DNA from: Siniperca chuatsi | Taxonomy: Eukaryota; Chordata; Actinopteri; Centrarchiformes; Sinipercidae | DNA: 64,000 nucleotides | Assembly (NCBI RefSeq): GCF_020085105.1 | Contig: NC_058058.1 | Location: 1,692,751-1,756,750, forward strand | Direction: 5' to 3' | In this document: positions 48,554 through 60,710 of the stretch, piece after piece | How the letters are laid out: each line of letters opens with the position of its first letter | Numbering within the stretch: position 1 is the stretch's first letter | Program-made: the position numbers and the translations under genes | Notes under the pieces: model-generated | Told to the model about the DNA's origin: nothing | Seen by the model: the letters and a program-made list of their open reading frames with translations, nothing else | The model's database searches: none

Positions 48554-49323
48554 ATATGTAAATCAGTAAAAATTTAATTCTTTCCTTTTGTCATCCCTTT
48601 ATTTGTCTTTGTGGTTGAACTCTTCAGCAGAAGCAGTATATACTTTTTCAAGTGTTAAATATGAAGATGACACTCTATTTGTGTCTTTCTATGCTGATGA
48701 TATTCTGCTTTTTATTTCAGATGTTTAAAATATTTTTCATACTTATTTAAAAGAGATGATTCGATGATTAGATTAAAGTTTTCCTACCATGTGATTTTGT
48801 TCCGAAGGTTTATTATTACAGAAAAATCTGTAATGACTATTGGAGAATATAGTTTCAGTCAAGAAGGCATTCATATCAATTGTGACAAAACATTTTGGCC
48901 TTATACTACAACCATCACTGGTTTGGACGAATCAAATTATAGTGATGAGTTTTGTCTGACGGTATAAAGTCTCTTAATATAAAGTATGTATGGCTATACA
49001 TTATGTAATGTTACTCATTCTTTCTAAAGTCATCATGGAGAAATTACAACATTTTTGTGAGCTCAGTTTTTCTCTGGATTTCATACAGTCAGTGTTACCA
49101 TTTAAAGAAACTCATTCAGCCACTTTGATATAAAAAAAGTAAAACAACTGATTTGATGAAAACGTCTTTATTATCTGGAAACACAGAAATAATATTGAAA
49201 CATTGCAACAAGCTAGTAAATATTGTTATTGAAACATGTCAAATAAAAGAGAGAGACAGTTGCAGAGTGCAGAGTGAGAGCAGTATCAGAGTTAAACCAG
49301 TAGCAGAGTCCCAGTGAGTCAGG

Positions 49324-49652
49324 TCAGGACTGGGGACACTGGTCTCTCCTCAGCGTCTCTGAGAGCGGAGTCTGGGAGCCCTGGGTGGCCTCACAGGTCA
49401 CAGAGCCCACCTTCCTCCACTGGTCTGCAGGGAGCCTCAGGGTGCTGCTCCAGCTGTAGTGGCCGTCCTTCCCCAGCACCCCGGGGCTCCTGCTCTCCTC
49501 CCAGCTGCTGCTGCTGCTGCCGTCCACCTTCCAGGCCAGACTCCAGTCTGAGGGGAAGCCCTTGTTGGCCAGGCACATGAGCGTGGCCTTCCCCTGCTGC
49601 AGCTCCTCGCTGGAGGGGGGCAGCACCGTCAGGGTGGGGACGACTCGACCCA
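49324..49652 (-). CDS. C3: Ig light-chain constant exon, no J of its own
   Basis: Acceptor CTCCTCCTCCAG, coding [20 protein letters not shown] ... Cys in [10 protein letters not shown] ... five-Ser run ... [11 protein letters not shown] (Gly where the others have Glu) ... SVTCEATQ ... RRDQCPQS; stop 49324-49326. The exon is intact and has a poly(A) signal (49167-49172). The J and its RSS have been deleted (junction near 50330), so it can be used only if a transcript from a distant J splices to it. It may be silent. Confidence 0.95.
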
Positions 49653-50330
49653 CTGGAGGAGGAGACAGTGAGACAATATGAAGAAAGTTCATACAAAGAG
49701 GAAATAAACTCCACCCTGTTGGTTGCAGCAGAGGAGGCTGCTGGTTCAGGTAGTCTTCCTCAGATTGGATGAAACTGGTCTTCAGTGTTTCACTTCCCTC
49801 TCTGAGCTCAGTAACCATGGCAACAGACAGGCATCACTGCTGAACCATGGCAACAGACATGTTTCAGTACTAAAGATAAAAAGTTGAAAGCGGGAAACTC
49901 TTTTTTTTAGTTTAATTAACAAACTTAAACATCAGTGTTCAATAATTACACAACATGAAAAAAACTACAAACTATGTTCTTTCTGATTTTTCGGCCTGAA
50001 CTCATAAGAGAAGTTTGTTTTTTCTCCACTTTTAAGCAGACATCACTACTGAACCATGACTAAAGGCAGACTTCACTACTAACAAAGTTTTTAAGTGCTG
50101 AAATGCTTTTTCCAACTCATAAAATGAATCCTACTAATACAGCATGTGGTTAAACCAGCTGCAGTGGTACCGTGTTATTCATGGGTTATACTGAGGATGT
50201 GAATTAATCAGTCTGGGAGGAAGATTTTGTAAAACACTTGCAATGTTTCCAGATAAAACACTCACTAAATAAATACTTGGTTGATATCTTCAGCTTAAAT
50301 TTGATATTTATTACATTTAAATCAATTATA
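49653..50330 (-). other. Residual J-C intron upstream of C3
   Basis: Aligns with the C1 and C4 introns up to ATCAATTA near 50328, then jumps to sequence that in other clusters lies beyond the J RSS. Confidence 0.8.
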
Positions 50331-50696
50331 TGTATATGTTTTACCTTTATGTACATGTGAAATTTTAATTATTATTCTTTATTTTTCAACTAAACCAAAA
50401 ACATGACACTCGTAATAAAAATGTATCATCAAAACCAATCCCCATGAAAATGATCACTGACACATTATTAATCAATACTCTGGTAAATGTATTGATCCAT
50501 TGAGAAACAGCATCGTCAGAGTAATCCAAGTCCCTGCTGGAGTCAGTCAGAGCATTTCCATAGAGAGCCACTTTGCATCAGCAGCACCATGCTCCAGTGC
50601 TCTGGGAGAGTTTATAGTCCTGAGAGTTGAACACTGGATGACTGACAGCTGTCCTTCATGACAACAGAAGCCACAGAAATCCTCCTCATCAAAAAC

Positions 50697-51178
50697 ATGA
50701 CTTTGCTCTCCGTCCTCATCTGGACTCTCCTCTGCTTCACTCAGGGTGGGGAAAATCATTTTTCTGTGATGTGAAAATCATTTGGAGTGTAGCTGAGTTT
50801 CACCTCACCGTCTCATGTCCCATGTTGCTTCTCTCTCCTCAGGGTCTGTTGGACAAAATGTTGTCTTGACTCAGCCAGCAGCCAAAGCAGTGCAGCTGGG
50901 TCAAAGTGTCTCTATTGACTGTAAGGCCAGTCCAAAACTTGGTCACCACATTGGTTCACAATACCACCTGGCCTGGTACCAACAGAAAACCGGAGAAGCT
51001 CCTAAACTTCTGATCTTCCTAACATCGGACAGATATTCTGGAAACTCCTCCAGATTCAGTGGAAGTGGAGCAGGGAATGGAGTTGACTTCACTCTGACCA
51101 TCAGTGGAGTCCAGGCTGAAGATGCAGCAGTTTACTACTGTCAGAGTTTTTATGAAATCAACAGTCAGTATGTGTTCA
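50697..51178 (+). CDS. V11: Ig light-chain V gene, family VC
   Basis: Leader 50697-50745 ([16 protein letters not shown]), donor GTGGGG (the other VC genes have GTGAGG, a better match), V exon 50843-51178. [19 protein letters not shown]; Cys in VSIDCKAS; long CDR1 [30 protein letters not shown]3 [20 protein letters not shown]; Cys in [17 protein letters not shown]. Octamer-like CTTTGCAT at 50571-50578. Open; functional apart from a possibly weak donor. Its own cluster has no J. Confidence 0.92.
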
Positions 51179-51206
51179 CACAGTGAAAAAGCGTCGTACA
51201 AAAACC
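51179..51206 (+). promoter_or_regulatory. V11 12-RSS
   Basis: CACAGTG, 12-bp spacer, ACAAAAACC. Confidence 0.95.
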
Positions 51207-51285
51207 TCCCTCAGTCAGACTGAACAGAAACTGAACTGCCTGCTGCAGCTGGAAGCTACTGCAGAGACTGATACAGTTCAGTGAG

Positions 51286-51299
51286 GACACACACACACA

Positions 51300-51337
<38 letters not shown>
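51286..51337. repeat. (CA)n microsatellite
   Basis: AC run with one AG interruption. Confidence 0.93.
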
Positions 51338-51751
51338 AGTTTTCCTCCTAAAGTTCAAACAGTCCTCCTCAACAACCTGAAAGTTTCCTCAAATGAAGAG
51401 AACAGTTCCAGTGAAGAAGCCCAATCAGACCATTAAAACCACAACAACAGCAGAGTCAGCTCCACTGATGTAGAGACACAAACCAGATTCACAACATGTG
51501 AAACATCAACGTCCACACATCACACTGAAATCTCAGGACACTGAAGCTCCATATCTGCAATGCAACAAATGTTTTCTGTGGCAGAAACACTGACGCTTCA
51601 TAAACATAATGTATTCTGTGCCACAATCCATACAGTACTTGTCACTGAACAAACTGATTGACGAAAGGCAGAAAATTTAATTTAGGTTTGGACACATACA
51701 GTAGGTGTCTTCTCAGGTCCAGAATGTTGGACCCAATCTGCATCAAACCTG

Positions 51752-51840
51752 TGGCAGCATGTTGGCTCAGTGGTTAGCGTTGTCCCTGTCAACGTCACAG
51801 CAAGAAGGTCCTCGAGCCAACAGCCCAAGTCAAACTCAGC
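51752..51840 (+). mobile_element. SINE fragment (tRNA-like head)
   Basis: GTTGGCTCAGTGGTTAGCGT and CACAGCAAGAAGGTCCTCGA resemble the 5' part of the common fish repeat also related to 17708-18098; the body is missing. Confidence 0.45.
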
Positions 51841-52439
51841 ATTTTGTAAAGGAAAAAAAGGGAAGAAATGAATGTAAACTGGTTCATATTCTGGTTCAAA
51901 ATTCAAAATTGTGAACTATGAATGTGAACTAGTTCATTTTAATCTGTGTGAACTGAGCGTTGAGCGTGCTCTTATGAAGTGTGACCTTGCACAACACTGG
52001 GTACTTGTACCCCAGGGGGTACTTCTGCAGTTACCAGGGGGTACGTGGAAAGATTGCGAAGTAGCTCAACTAATTTGAAAAAACAGAAATTGTGATTTGA
52101 TTAAAAGAATATATTCACATATTAAGGCAGCTGTAGCACCTGAACACTACTGTACCTGTCGCAATTATGTAAGAGTGCATGAAAACTAGTTAGCAAGCAA
52201 GCACAGAAGTCTAAACAGGTTCACTCTAAGTGGTAGAATGATGGGCGACCAAACCAACATCAACAGTGACACTTCAATTGTATGAAAAAAATGTTGTAAT
52301 AATATCCACTTATATATAATCAATAGTGTTATACATTTGGTACATGATAGGTGGGAATCGATGAAGTGATACGTGAGTTCAACTGACAGGGCTGTGGGGG
52401 GACCTTAGACCAAAAAGGTTGGAAACCACTGGTGTATGT
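51841..52439. other. Intergenic, nothing recognised
   Basis: AT-rich stretch between V11 flank and the VA 5' flank block; no gene. Confidence 0.45.
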
Positions 52440-53700
52440 GACCATAAACCTGATGTGATTTGACCTACCTGAACTTGACATGCATAAATTACTGCCTGAA
52501 AAAGAGAGATCCGATCTGAAGGGGGCCCTAGCGCAGTCAGACACGACCCGAATAGACCCTAATAGAGAGATAACACCAGCACCGGCAGCACCGGCAGCAG
52601 CATGATGAGCTATCAATTAACAAGCAGCAGTGGTCAAAAAGAGCAGCAATACTTTAGACTAATAATAATGTCCTGAGTCAGAGAAACCCATTTCTAAAAT
52701 ATATTTCTAATTTATATTTTTATATGCTTCAAAGACTAAATTATATAAATAATAAAAATCCTGTTTTCACCTCCTGGACCAACAGATAGACAGAAGATAC
52801 ATTTCTGTACCAAACCAAATCAAAGTAACAGTTATTAATAGTAATTTTTTAAATAAAGGTTACTGATTTCCTAGAATACTTTGTCCTGCTGTGATTATGA
52901 CGTACTGCACAACTGTTTGTCATCTACACATAAGTAATTCCATGTCTCTTACTATTAACCAACCACAGCATGGAAAGTCTTAACAGCAGAGGACCCAGGA
53001 TGGAGCCTGGGGGGACGCCAACATTATAATTGACACTAGCTAATGAATGTTGACCAAGTGAGACAATATCATGTCTGCCTGACAGATAAGGACTGAACCA
53101 GTTTAACACTGTGTCACAGAAGGCAACATGTCTCTGCAGTCGATGTAGACGTTTACTGTAACTTACTCTACTAATGACAGCAATTAAATACTAAATATAT
53201 ATTTGATATTTTCTTATAATCCATATTTAATCTCAGGTCTTTTACAACATTAATCATGTTTGGTCCAGTGTTGTGGAGTAAATAAGGTAAAATTAACTTT
53301 CTGTAAAGTTACGAAAGTTGTTTAAAAATGGTTTTCAGTTTCAATTACCTGAATGTGCACCTTCACTGTAGATTCTGTATGATTTGTAATGTAGCGTGTG
53401 TCAGCTGTCCTGGCCTATTTATGTTGTCTGTATTGTCTTTATTGACCTAATGCTGTTTTCATGCTGCCCTCTTGGCCAGATCTCTCTTGAAAAACAGTTT
53501 ATCACAATAAGACGTTCACATGATTTAGTAAATGTTTAAGGAAAGATTTTCTTGACTTAAAAAGCTGAAGATGTAAATACTACACAGCATCCTGAGTTTC
53601 TGTTAATCAACATGAGGATGATTCAAACAGCCAGCTGTCCCAGCACTGAGGAGGAAACACCATGATATGTTGAGGACAGCTACAGTTCACTGACTCTGTG
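52440..53700. repeat. VA 5' flank block before V12
   Basis: Duplicated unit shared with V7 and V1psi; includes the LINE RT fragment at 52920-53125. No gene. Confidence 0.7.
52920..53125 (-). mobile_element. Old LINE RT fragment (CR1/L2-like)
   Basis: The - strand reads WFSPYLSGRHDIVSLGQHS and NYNVGVPPGSILGPLL; counterpart of 33480-33690. Confidence 0.65.
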
Positions 53701-53803
53701 TGTTTGCATATCTGTCCTGCCTCTCTGCTCCCAGCCGTTAAGAGGCCAGTGTTGATCAGTGGCTGTCCAGGCCTTTCAGAGCCACTGACACGCCGGCAGC
53801 ACA

Positions 53804-54371
53804 ATGATGATGTCACTGATTCTACTGCTGGCCACCCTGGGGCTCCTTGTTCAGGGTGAGACTCTCTTCTGAAAACTTTGCTTCAGGATGCAACCAGGTT
53901 CACCACAATGATGTTCTGCTGTGATGGAGAAACACTGAGACGAGCAGCATTTACCTTCTTCCATCTATTCTCCATGTTAAAGAAATGAGACTCTTCTGTT
54001 TGGATGCTGATCATCTTTCTCCAAGCTGGATTGGTCTCAATAACCCTTCTCCTCTTTTTCATGTTTTCCAGGTTCATCAGGACAAATCGTCCTGACTCAG
54101 TCTCCTGGATCTCAGTCTGTTGTTCCAGGACAGACTGTCTCTCTCAGATGTAAAACCAGTACAAGTGTTAGTAGCTACCTCAGCTGGTACCTTCAGAAAC
54201 CTGGAGAAGCTCCTAAACTCCTGATTTATACAGCTTCAACCCGTCACTCTGGAGTTCCAGGTCGTTTTAGTGGAAGTGGATCTGGGACTGACTTCACTCT
54301 GACCATCAGTGGAGTTCAGGCTGAAGATTCAGGAGTTTACTACTGTCAGCAGGGTTACAGCAGACCGTTCA
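53804..54371 (+). CDS. V12: Ig light-chain V gene, family VA
   Basis: Leader 53804-53855 ([17 protein letters not shown]), 216-bp intron, V exon 54072-54371. [18 protein letters not shown]; Cys in [11 protein letters not shown]1 [39 protein letters not shown]; Cys in [13 protein letters not shown]. Octamer-like GTTTGCAT at 53702-53709. Open; looks functional. Confidence 0.93.
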
Positions 54372-54399
54372 CACAGTGATACAACGTCGTACAAAAACC
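54372..54399 (+). promoter_or_regulatory. V12 12-RSS
   Basis: CACAGTG, 12-bp spacer, ACAAAAACC. Confidence 0.95.
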
Positions 54400-54839
54400 T
54401 CCCTCAGCTGGAGAGGAACTGATCTGACTCAACAGCTGCACTGAAGCTAAAACAACAGAGGTTTACAAAAAAAACCTTTTTATCAATAATAATTCACTTT
54501 GAACACTGAAACACTAAATATACTGTATCTAACTAAAAGTTATACTTTTAAAACTTTCATTAAATGTGCAATGTGTAAGAATGTAAGAGATTTAAGTTTA
54601 ACTAAAATGATCAACACTTCTGACTTCATGTCAAAGACTCCTTTCACCGAAAGTGAAATGATAAAAACGCTCCGGCATCAATGTTTTGTGTTAACAGAGA
54701 GAGGCCGACTGTGTCAGAAGAAAGTAAACAAAGTGGCTGAGCGCCGACAGAAAGGCGTCGGAGGAAACAACTTCTGGTCATCAATGGTTCCGGCAGCACA
54801 ACTTGTTTTATTATAAATGAGTGGCGCAAGAAATACTCG

Positions 54840-55451
54840 TGTTTTTACTTTATGTAAAAGTAGTAAAACCACTCTGTAAAAATACCATGTTACAAGTAAA
54901 AGTCCTGCATTGAAATTTAGTAAAAGTACAAATAGTAGGCTGTCATCGGCAACATTTATTTTAAGCAGGCCGATCAAAAGTACTAATTTGGGCAGAATGG
55001 CTCCTTCCAGAGTTGAACTATTATTACTGATGCATTAGCAGTTTAATGTCACAGCTGGTCGAAGTGGAGCTAAGTTTAACTACTTTATATACTGTAAGGT
55101 AGTTTCATTTGTAAAGTTAATCATACATTTTGTAAGTAAACTCTAACTAAAAGTACCTGTAGCTTTCAGATGAATGTAGTGGAGTAGAAAGCAGAACAGT
55201 TCTTGAGTTCATTTCTTCCATGTTTCCACCACTGTTCAGATCCTTTATTTAAGTAAAAGTAACAACAATTTAAAAATACTTCACTACAAGTAAAAGTACA
55301 TATTATCAGCAAAGTGTACTTAGTTTTAAAAGTATTGGTTCTGCAGTAAAATGTCTCCTGTGACCGATATCTGATTCTATCTGATATATTGATTGTTTAC
55401 TGATGCATCGATGTTAGAGCAGCATTTTACTGTTGTAGCTGCTCGAGGTGG
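54840..55451. repeat. Dispersed fish repeat flanking a minisatellite, left part
   Basis: AAGTAAAAGT-rich sequence of a common teleost dispersed repeat type; a single ancestral version of the minisatellite unit (GGAGCTAAGTTTAACTACTT) lies at about 55067. Confidence 0.5.
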
Positions 55452-56250
55452 AGCTAGTTTTAACTGCTTTATATACAGTTAGCTAGTTTTAACTGCTTTA
55501 TATACAGTTAGCTAGTTTTAACTGTTTTATACACTGTTAGCTAGTTTTAACTGCTTTATATACAGTCAGCTAGTTTTAACTGCTTTATATACTGTTAGCT
55601 AGTTTTAACTGCTTTATACACAGTCAGCTAGTTTTAACTGCTTTATATACAGTTAGCTAGTTTTAACTGCTTTATACACTGTTAGCTAGTTTTAACTGCT
55701 TTATATACAGTCAGCTAGTTTTAACTGCTTTATATACAGTCAGCTAGTTTTAACTGCTTTATATACAGTTAGCTAGTTTTAACTGCTTTATATACAGTCA
55801 GCTAGTTTTAACTGCTTTATACACAGTCAGCTAGTTTTAACTGCTTTATATACAGTTAGCTAGTTTTAACTGCTTTATATACAGTCAGCTAGTTTTAACT
55901 GCTTTATATACAGTTAGCTAGTTTTAACCGCTTTATACACAGTTAGCTAGTTTTAACCGCTTTATATACAGTTAGCTAGTTTTAACTACTTTATACACAG
56001 TTAGCTAGTTTTAACTACTTTATACACTGTTAGCTAGTTTTAACTGCTTTATACACAGTTAGCTAGTTTTAACTACTTTATACACTGTTAGCTAGTTTTA
56101 ACTGCTTTATACACAGTCAGCTAGTTTTACCAACTTTATACACAGTTAGCTAGTTTTAACTGCTTTATATACAGTTAGCTAGTTTTAACTGCTTTATACA
56201 CAGTCAGCTAGTTTTAACTGCTTTATACACAGTCAGCTAGTTTTAACTGC
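55452..56250. repeat. Minisatellite, 29-bp unit, about 27 copies
   Basis: Tandem head-to-tail unit TTAGCTAGTTTTAACTGCTT + TATATACAG. Copies differ at a few fixed positions (CAGTTA/CAGTCA, TATATAC/TATACAC, ACTGCT/ACTACT/ACCGCT). It has expanded from a sequence present once in the surrounding dispersed repeat. Confidence 0.93.
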
Positions 56251-57019
56251 CTGTGAGATGATTAATGGGAGAGGAAAGAAGAAAAATGATACACAAATCT
56301 GTTTTCTGCTTTTGACTTTTCTCTAATCTTGGATTTTCTTTGTAAAATATTGAATAATTTGACCTCCTCAGGGCTCGAACAGTTAGTGGAGTTAAGCCAT
56401 GTGAGAAGTTAAGAGGTGAAATGTCTCTGGTGGAGCTGCTAACAACTCACAGACATCTGAAACAAGGGGCCCCAACCAGACACCACAAACCAAAAACAAG
56501 CCAATATATTGCATTTTATAAGCTCATCATATGTTTTATTATGTAAAATGTTCATCTGCAGAGTAACTTGTAACTATAGCTTTCAGATAAATGTAGTAAA
56601 ATGCACAATATTTCCCTCTGAACTGTAGTGGAGTAGAAGGAAAGTAGTACTTCAAAACTAGTTAAAAAAAGTGAAGAAACTTTTTTGTTAGTTAGATGTT
56701 AGTAGGAATCTCCTCTGTGGCTGAAGTCTCCAGTTCGACCACTGAGCGGCAGTAAAAGTCAGTGTCAACAACCTGAAAGGTTCCCTCTGTAGCTTTAAAA
56801 AGACAAATGTGTCTATTGTGCTCGTCAAGTTGGCTGCTTAACTGATTCAAACCTGGCAGATGCAGTGCTTCATAGTTTGCAGACTAATGTTTCCACCTGA
56901 CAAACTAAAATGTTTTATAGTGACAGTGGTAAAGCACTGATCAAACTGGCTCTTCTTTTGTTCATTAGTATGCATTCAATTTAAATAATTGTATTCGGGA
57001 TTTTTAAGTCAATAATTAT
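56251..57019. other. Intergenic with right part of the dispersed repeat
   Basis: 56490-56660 again shows the GTAGTGGAGTAGAAGG-type repeat. No gene. Confidence 0.45.
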
Positions 57020-57265
57020 AATAAAGATGAATAAATATTTATTTTATTATTTGGGCGAACAGTGACGGAGCCTGATTAAAGCAAAGTGAAAATGAACTTC
57101 GTCCTGTTGGTTGCGGCAGAGGTTCAGGTGGTCTTCCTCAGACTGGACGAAACTGGTCTTGAAACTGGTTTCACTTCCCTCTCTGAGCTCAGTAACCACG
57201 GCAACAGACGGGCATCACCGATTAACCATGACAACAGAGAGGATTCAGTACTAAAAGATAAAAGT
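57020..57265 (-). pseudogene. Relic of a J-C intron between V12 and V13
   Basis: Near-identical to the relic at 37376-37625 and aligned with the intact J-C introns. Shares the same left and right breakpoints as the V7/V8 relic, so one deletion predates both. Confidence 0.75.
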
Positions 57266-57631
57266 GTCATGTTTTACTGTATTATACATTTTGATTACGA
57301 AGCAAAAGCTTCAGTTGTTGGTGGTTAAACATGTACAGTCAAATCAGTTAAAACGAGTCTCCGGATACAAAAGGAACAAATCAAGCTGGACTAAAATACT
57401 GAATCACTTTCTATATATTGTTAGTTTCTGTTAATCAACATGAGGATGATTCAAACAGCCAGCTGTCCCAGCACTGAGGAGGAAACACCATGATATGTTG
57501 AGGACAGCTACAGTTCACTGACTCTGTGTGTTTGCATATCTGTCCTGCCTCTCTGCTCCCAGCCGTTAAGAGGCCAGTGTTGATCAGTGGCTGTCCAGGC
57601 CTTTCAGAGCCACTGACACGCCGGCAGCACA

Positions 57632-58199
57632 ATGATGATGTCACTGATTCCACTGCTGGCCACCCTGGGGCTCCTTGTTCAGGGTGAGACTCTCTTCTGA
57701 AAACTTTGCTTCAGGATGCAACCAGGTTCACCACAATGATGTTCTGCTGTGATGGAGAAACACTGAGACGAGCAGCATTTACCTTCTTCCATCTATTCTC
57801 CATGTTAAAGAAATGAGACTCTTCTGTTTGGATGCTGATCATCTTTCTCCAAGCTGGATTTGTCTCAATAACCCTTCTCCTCTTTTTCATGTTTTCCAGG
57901 TTCATCAGGACAAATCGTCCTGACTCAGTCTCCTGGATCTCAGTCTGTTGTTCCAGGACAGACTGTCTCTCTCAGATGTAAAACCAGTACGAGTGTTAAT
58001 AGCTGGCTGAGCTGGTACCTTCAGAAACCTGGAGAAGCTCCTAAACTCCTGATTTATCGAGCTACAAACCGTCCATCTGGAGTTCCAGGTCGTTTTAGTG
58101 GAAGTGGATCTGGGACTGACTTCACTCTGACCATCAGTGGAGTTCAGGCTGAAGATTCAGGAGTTTACTACTGTCAGCAGGGTGACAGCAGCCCGTTCA
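57632..58199 (+). CDS. V13: Ig light-chain V gene, family VA
   Basis: Leader 57632-57683, 216-bp intron, V exon 57900-58199. [18 protein letters not shown]; Cys in [11 protein letters not shown]1 [39 protein letters not shown]; Cys in [13 protein letters not shown]. Octamer-like GTTTGCAT at 57530-57537. Open; looks functional. Confidence 0.93.
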
Positions 58200-58227
58200 C
58201 ACAGTGATACAACGTCGTACAAAAACC
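58200..58227 (+). promoter_or_regulatory. V13 12-RSS
   Basis: CACAGTG, 12-bp spacer, ACAAAAACC. Confidence 0.95.
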
Positions 58228-58988
58228 TCCCTCAGCTGGAGAGGAACTGATCTGACTCAACAGCTGCACTGAAACTAAAACATTAGAAGCTTCTCTGAAA
58301 GAAAACTCATGATTGTGTTAAAAAGTTATATTTTTATTGTGGAAATATTTTTCATACAATTCAGCAGAGTATTTTATTATTACTGACTAACAGTGTTTGA
58401 GACATTATCACACTGTTACAGTTTACTCAAACACTGTTTTACAGCAAAGTTTCAATCAGGAAAAAAATGGTTCAACAAGGAATTGTAACACAAAACTCTG
58501 AATCATTTGTTCTGGAGAAAATGTTTAATCTTTGACCGATTTGTTGAGGCGAACTCTATTTTCAAATTCACTGAGAATACTGAATTAGCCAAGAAGGAAC
58601 CAGAATTTAACACAAAGTAAGCAGAGAAATCAAACTGAAGGATAAATAGGTTAATTAGCTATTTAACACATTCAAGAAATGCATACAAACAACAAAACAA
58701 CACTTTAAAACAGTAATGTTCTCTTTAGACCCAAAACATTTTACACTATTGATGAAGCAGAGATATACACTCAGTGTCCACTTTATTAGGTACACCTGTA
58801 AAGCCTAATGCAATCCAATAGAAGCTTTCTGCCATAAAGTCTACCTCAGTTTCAAGTTATTTATTGTCAAATACACAACAATTACAGTGAAGCAATTAAT
58901 TAATATTTTTAGTTCTCAGACTCCCTCCATGAACGCTCAAACAATATGTATAAAAAGAAAATCATGCAAGTAAAAGACAATCAAAGAC
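58228..58988. repeat. VA 3' flank block after V13
   Basis: Duplicated block, interrupted by a LINE at 58989. Confidence 0.7.
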
Positions 58989-59832
58989 ACATCACTAAAC
59001 AAATACTGCCATCCACTGGTAACCTGTCACAACATATCAAGCCTGTTGCACGAAATCTTGGTGTCCTGTTTGATAGCAATTTATGTTTTGAGCAACATAT
59101 CACTAAGCTTGTCCAATCATGTTTCTATCACCTCAGAAATATTGCAAAAATCCGATCTATTTTAAATCTTAGTGATGCAGAAACTGTTGTGCATGCTTTT
59201 TATCTCCTCACGCCTCGATTACTGTAACAGCCTGTTCACTTGTCTTAATCAAAAAGCTCTGACACGACTGCAGACTGTACAAAACTCAGCTGCTAGGCTG
59301 TTAACCAGGACCAAGAAGTATGACCACATCACACCTGTTTTAGCCTCTTTACACTGGCTCCCTGTTTGTTTTAGGATTGATTTTAAGATCTTGTTGATTA
59401 CTTTTAATGGCCTGGCCCCAGATTATATTTTAGACCTTGTAATCCCTTATGAACCTTCACGTAGTTTGAGATCTTCGGGCAGGGGTCTCCTGTCTGTTCC
59501 TGAGTCCAGGATGAAAACTAAGGGGGACAGAGCTTTTGCTATCAGGGCCCCGAGGCTCTGGAACAACTTGCCCGAAGAAATTAGGTTGTCTGAGTCAGAG
59601 TCTTCGTTTAAATCTCGTCTCAAAACACATTTTTATCTGAAAGCAGATCCTGATTTTACGTGAACTGGCTGTTTATTTTACTGTTTATTTTATTGCTTTT
59701 CTGTATTTCATGTGTTTTATTTCTTTATATTTCGTCATTCACTGTGTTATTTTATTTTTCTTGTTGTGAAGCACTTTGTACTTTGTTTTGATAAGTGCTC
59801 TATAAATAAAGTTTTATTTATTATTTATTTAT
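58989..59832 (+). mobile_element. L2/CR1-like LINE, 5'-truncated
   Basis: Same family as 35820-36880. Open pieces with PVARNLGVLFDSNLCFEQHI, SSRLDYCNSLFTCL, ARLLTRTKKYDHITPVLASL, PRLWNNLPEEIRLSESESSF; a frameshift lies near 59200. 3' end AGTGCTCTATAAATAAAGTT plus TTTATTA tail. The empty site is visible in cluster v (near 47690). Confidence 0.85.
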
Positions 59833-60018
59833 TATTATAAAATAGTGCAGAAGTAAAAATATAGGAGTATAATATAATATATATAGTATATATAATACAA
59901 TGAATTATAATATTATACTGTGGTAGGCAGGTATACAGTAATGATAAAATTATTAAACTGTAATGTATGGGCAGATAAAAACAGGATTTTAGACAGACAG
60001 TGCACTCATGTATAGGTA

Positions 60019-60020
<2 letters not shown>

Positions 60021-60084
<64 letters not shown>
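60021..60084. repeat. (TA)n microsatellite
   Basis: About 64 bases of TA; same locus as 9150 and 47879. Confidence 0.93.
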
Positions 60085-60087
<3 letters not shown>

Positions 60088-60089
<2 letters not shown>

Positions 60090-60300
60090 AGAAAAAGCTG
60101 AATGAAAGAGTGGAGAAACATCTCAAAGCAGATGCTTCGTGCACCAGTGCTCACTGATCTGTTGGGGAGGATGAAAATGATGTGAATAAAATGCTCCGGC
60201 CTTTACAGTCACCAGATCTCAACCCAGTTTCACACCTGTGGAAGGTTTTGGACCAACGTGTAAGACAACGCTCTCCACCACCATCTCAATAAGACCAAAT
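60088..60300 (+). mobile_element. Old Tc1-like transposase fragment
   Basis: Counterpart of 47925-48146, with small deletions. Confidence 0.6.
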
Positions 60301-60623
60301 GATATAATATAAACTCTCATCTTCAGATCTGTGTAGTGACGTCTGTGACTGTCTCTGATGCTGTATGTCCTTTAGTTGGTGTTTCTCTCTACCTGCTGTA
60401 CTCAGGTCTGTCTGATCTCAGTCAGATGACCTGATTAATAAAGGTTGTATATATAACTGAGGGAACATCTTGTGGAGGAGGTGTTCATCCCTCCAGTAGA
60501 GCTCCACAGACTTGGCAAGGAGCCCTGAAGCTGTTCTGGAGGCTCGTGGTGGCCTGACTCCTTACTAACACACTTCATGCTGCCTTTTCCTGTCAGTTGT
60601 CACCCATCTTTATATATACTATA

Positions 60624-60630
<7 letters not shown>

Positions 60631-60662
<32 letters not shown>

Positions 60663-60710
60663 ATATGTATGTATGTATGCATGTATGTATGTATGTATGT
60701 GTGTATGTAA
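60631..60710. repeat. (TG)n and (TGTA)n microsatellites
   Basis: TG run (60631-60657) followed by GTAT repeats. Confidence 0.9.

Noticed and set aside
55452-56250. Regular repeats that could suggest a CRISPR-type array
   Set aside because: No spacers between units; a plain tandem minisatellite in animal DNA.
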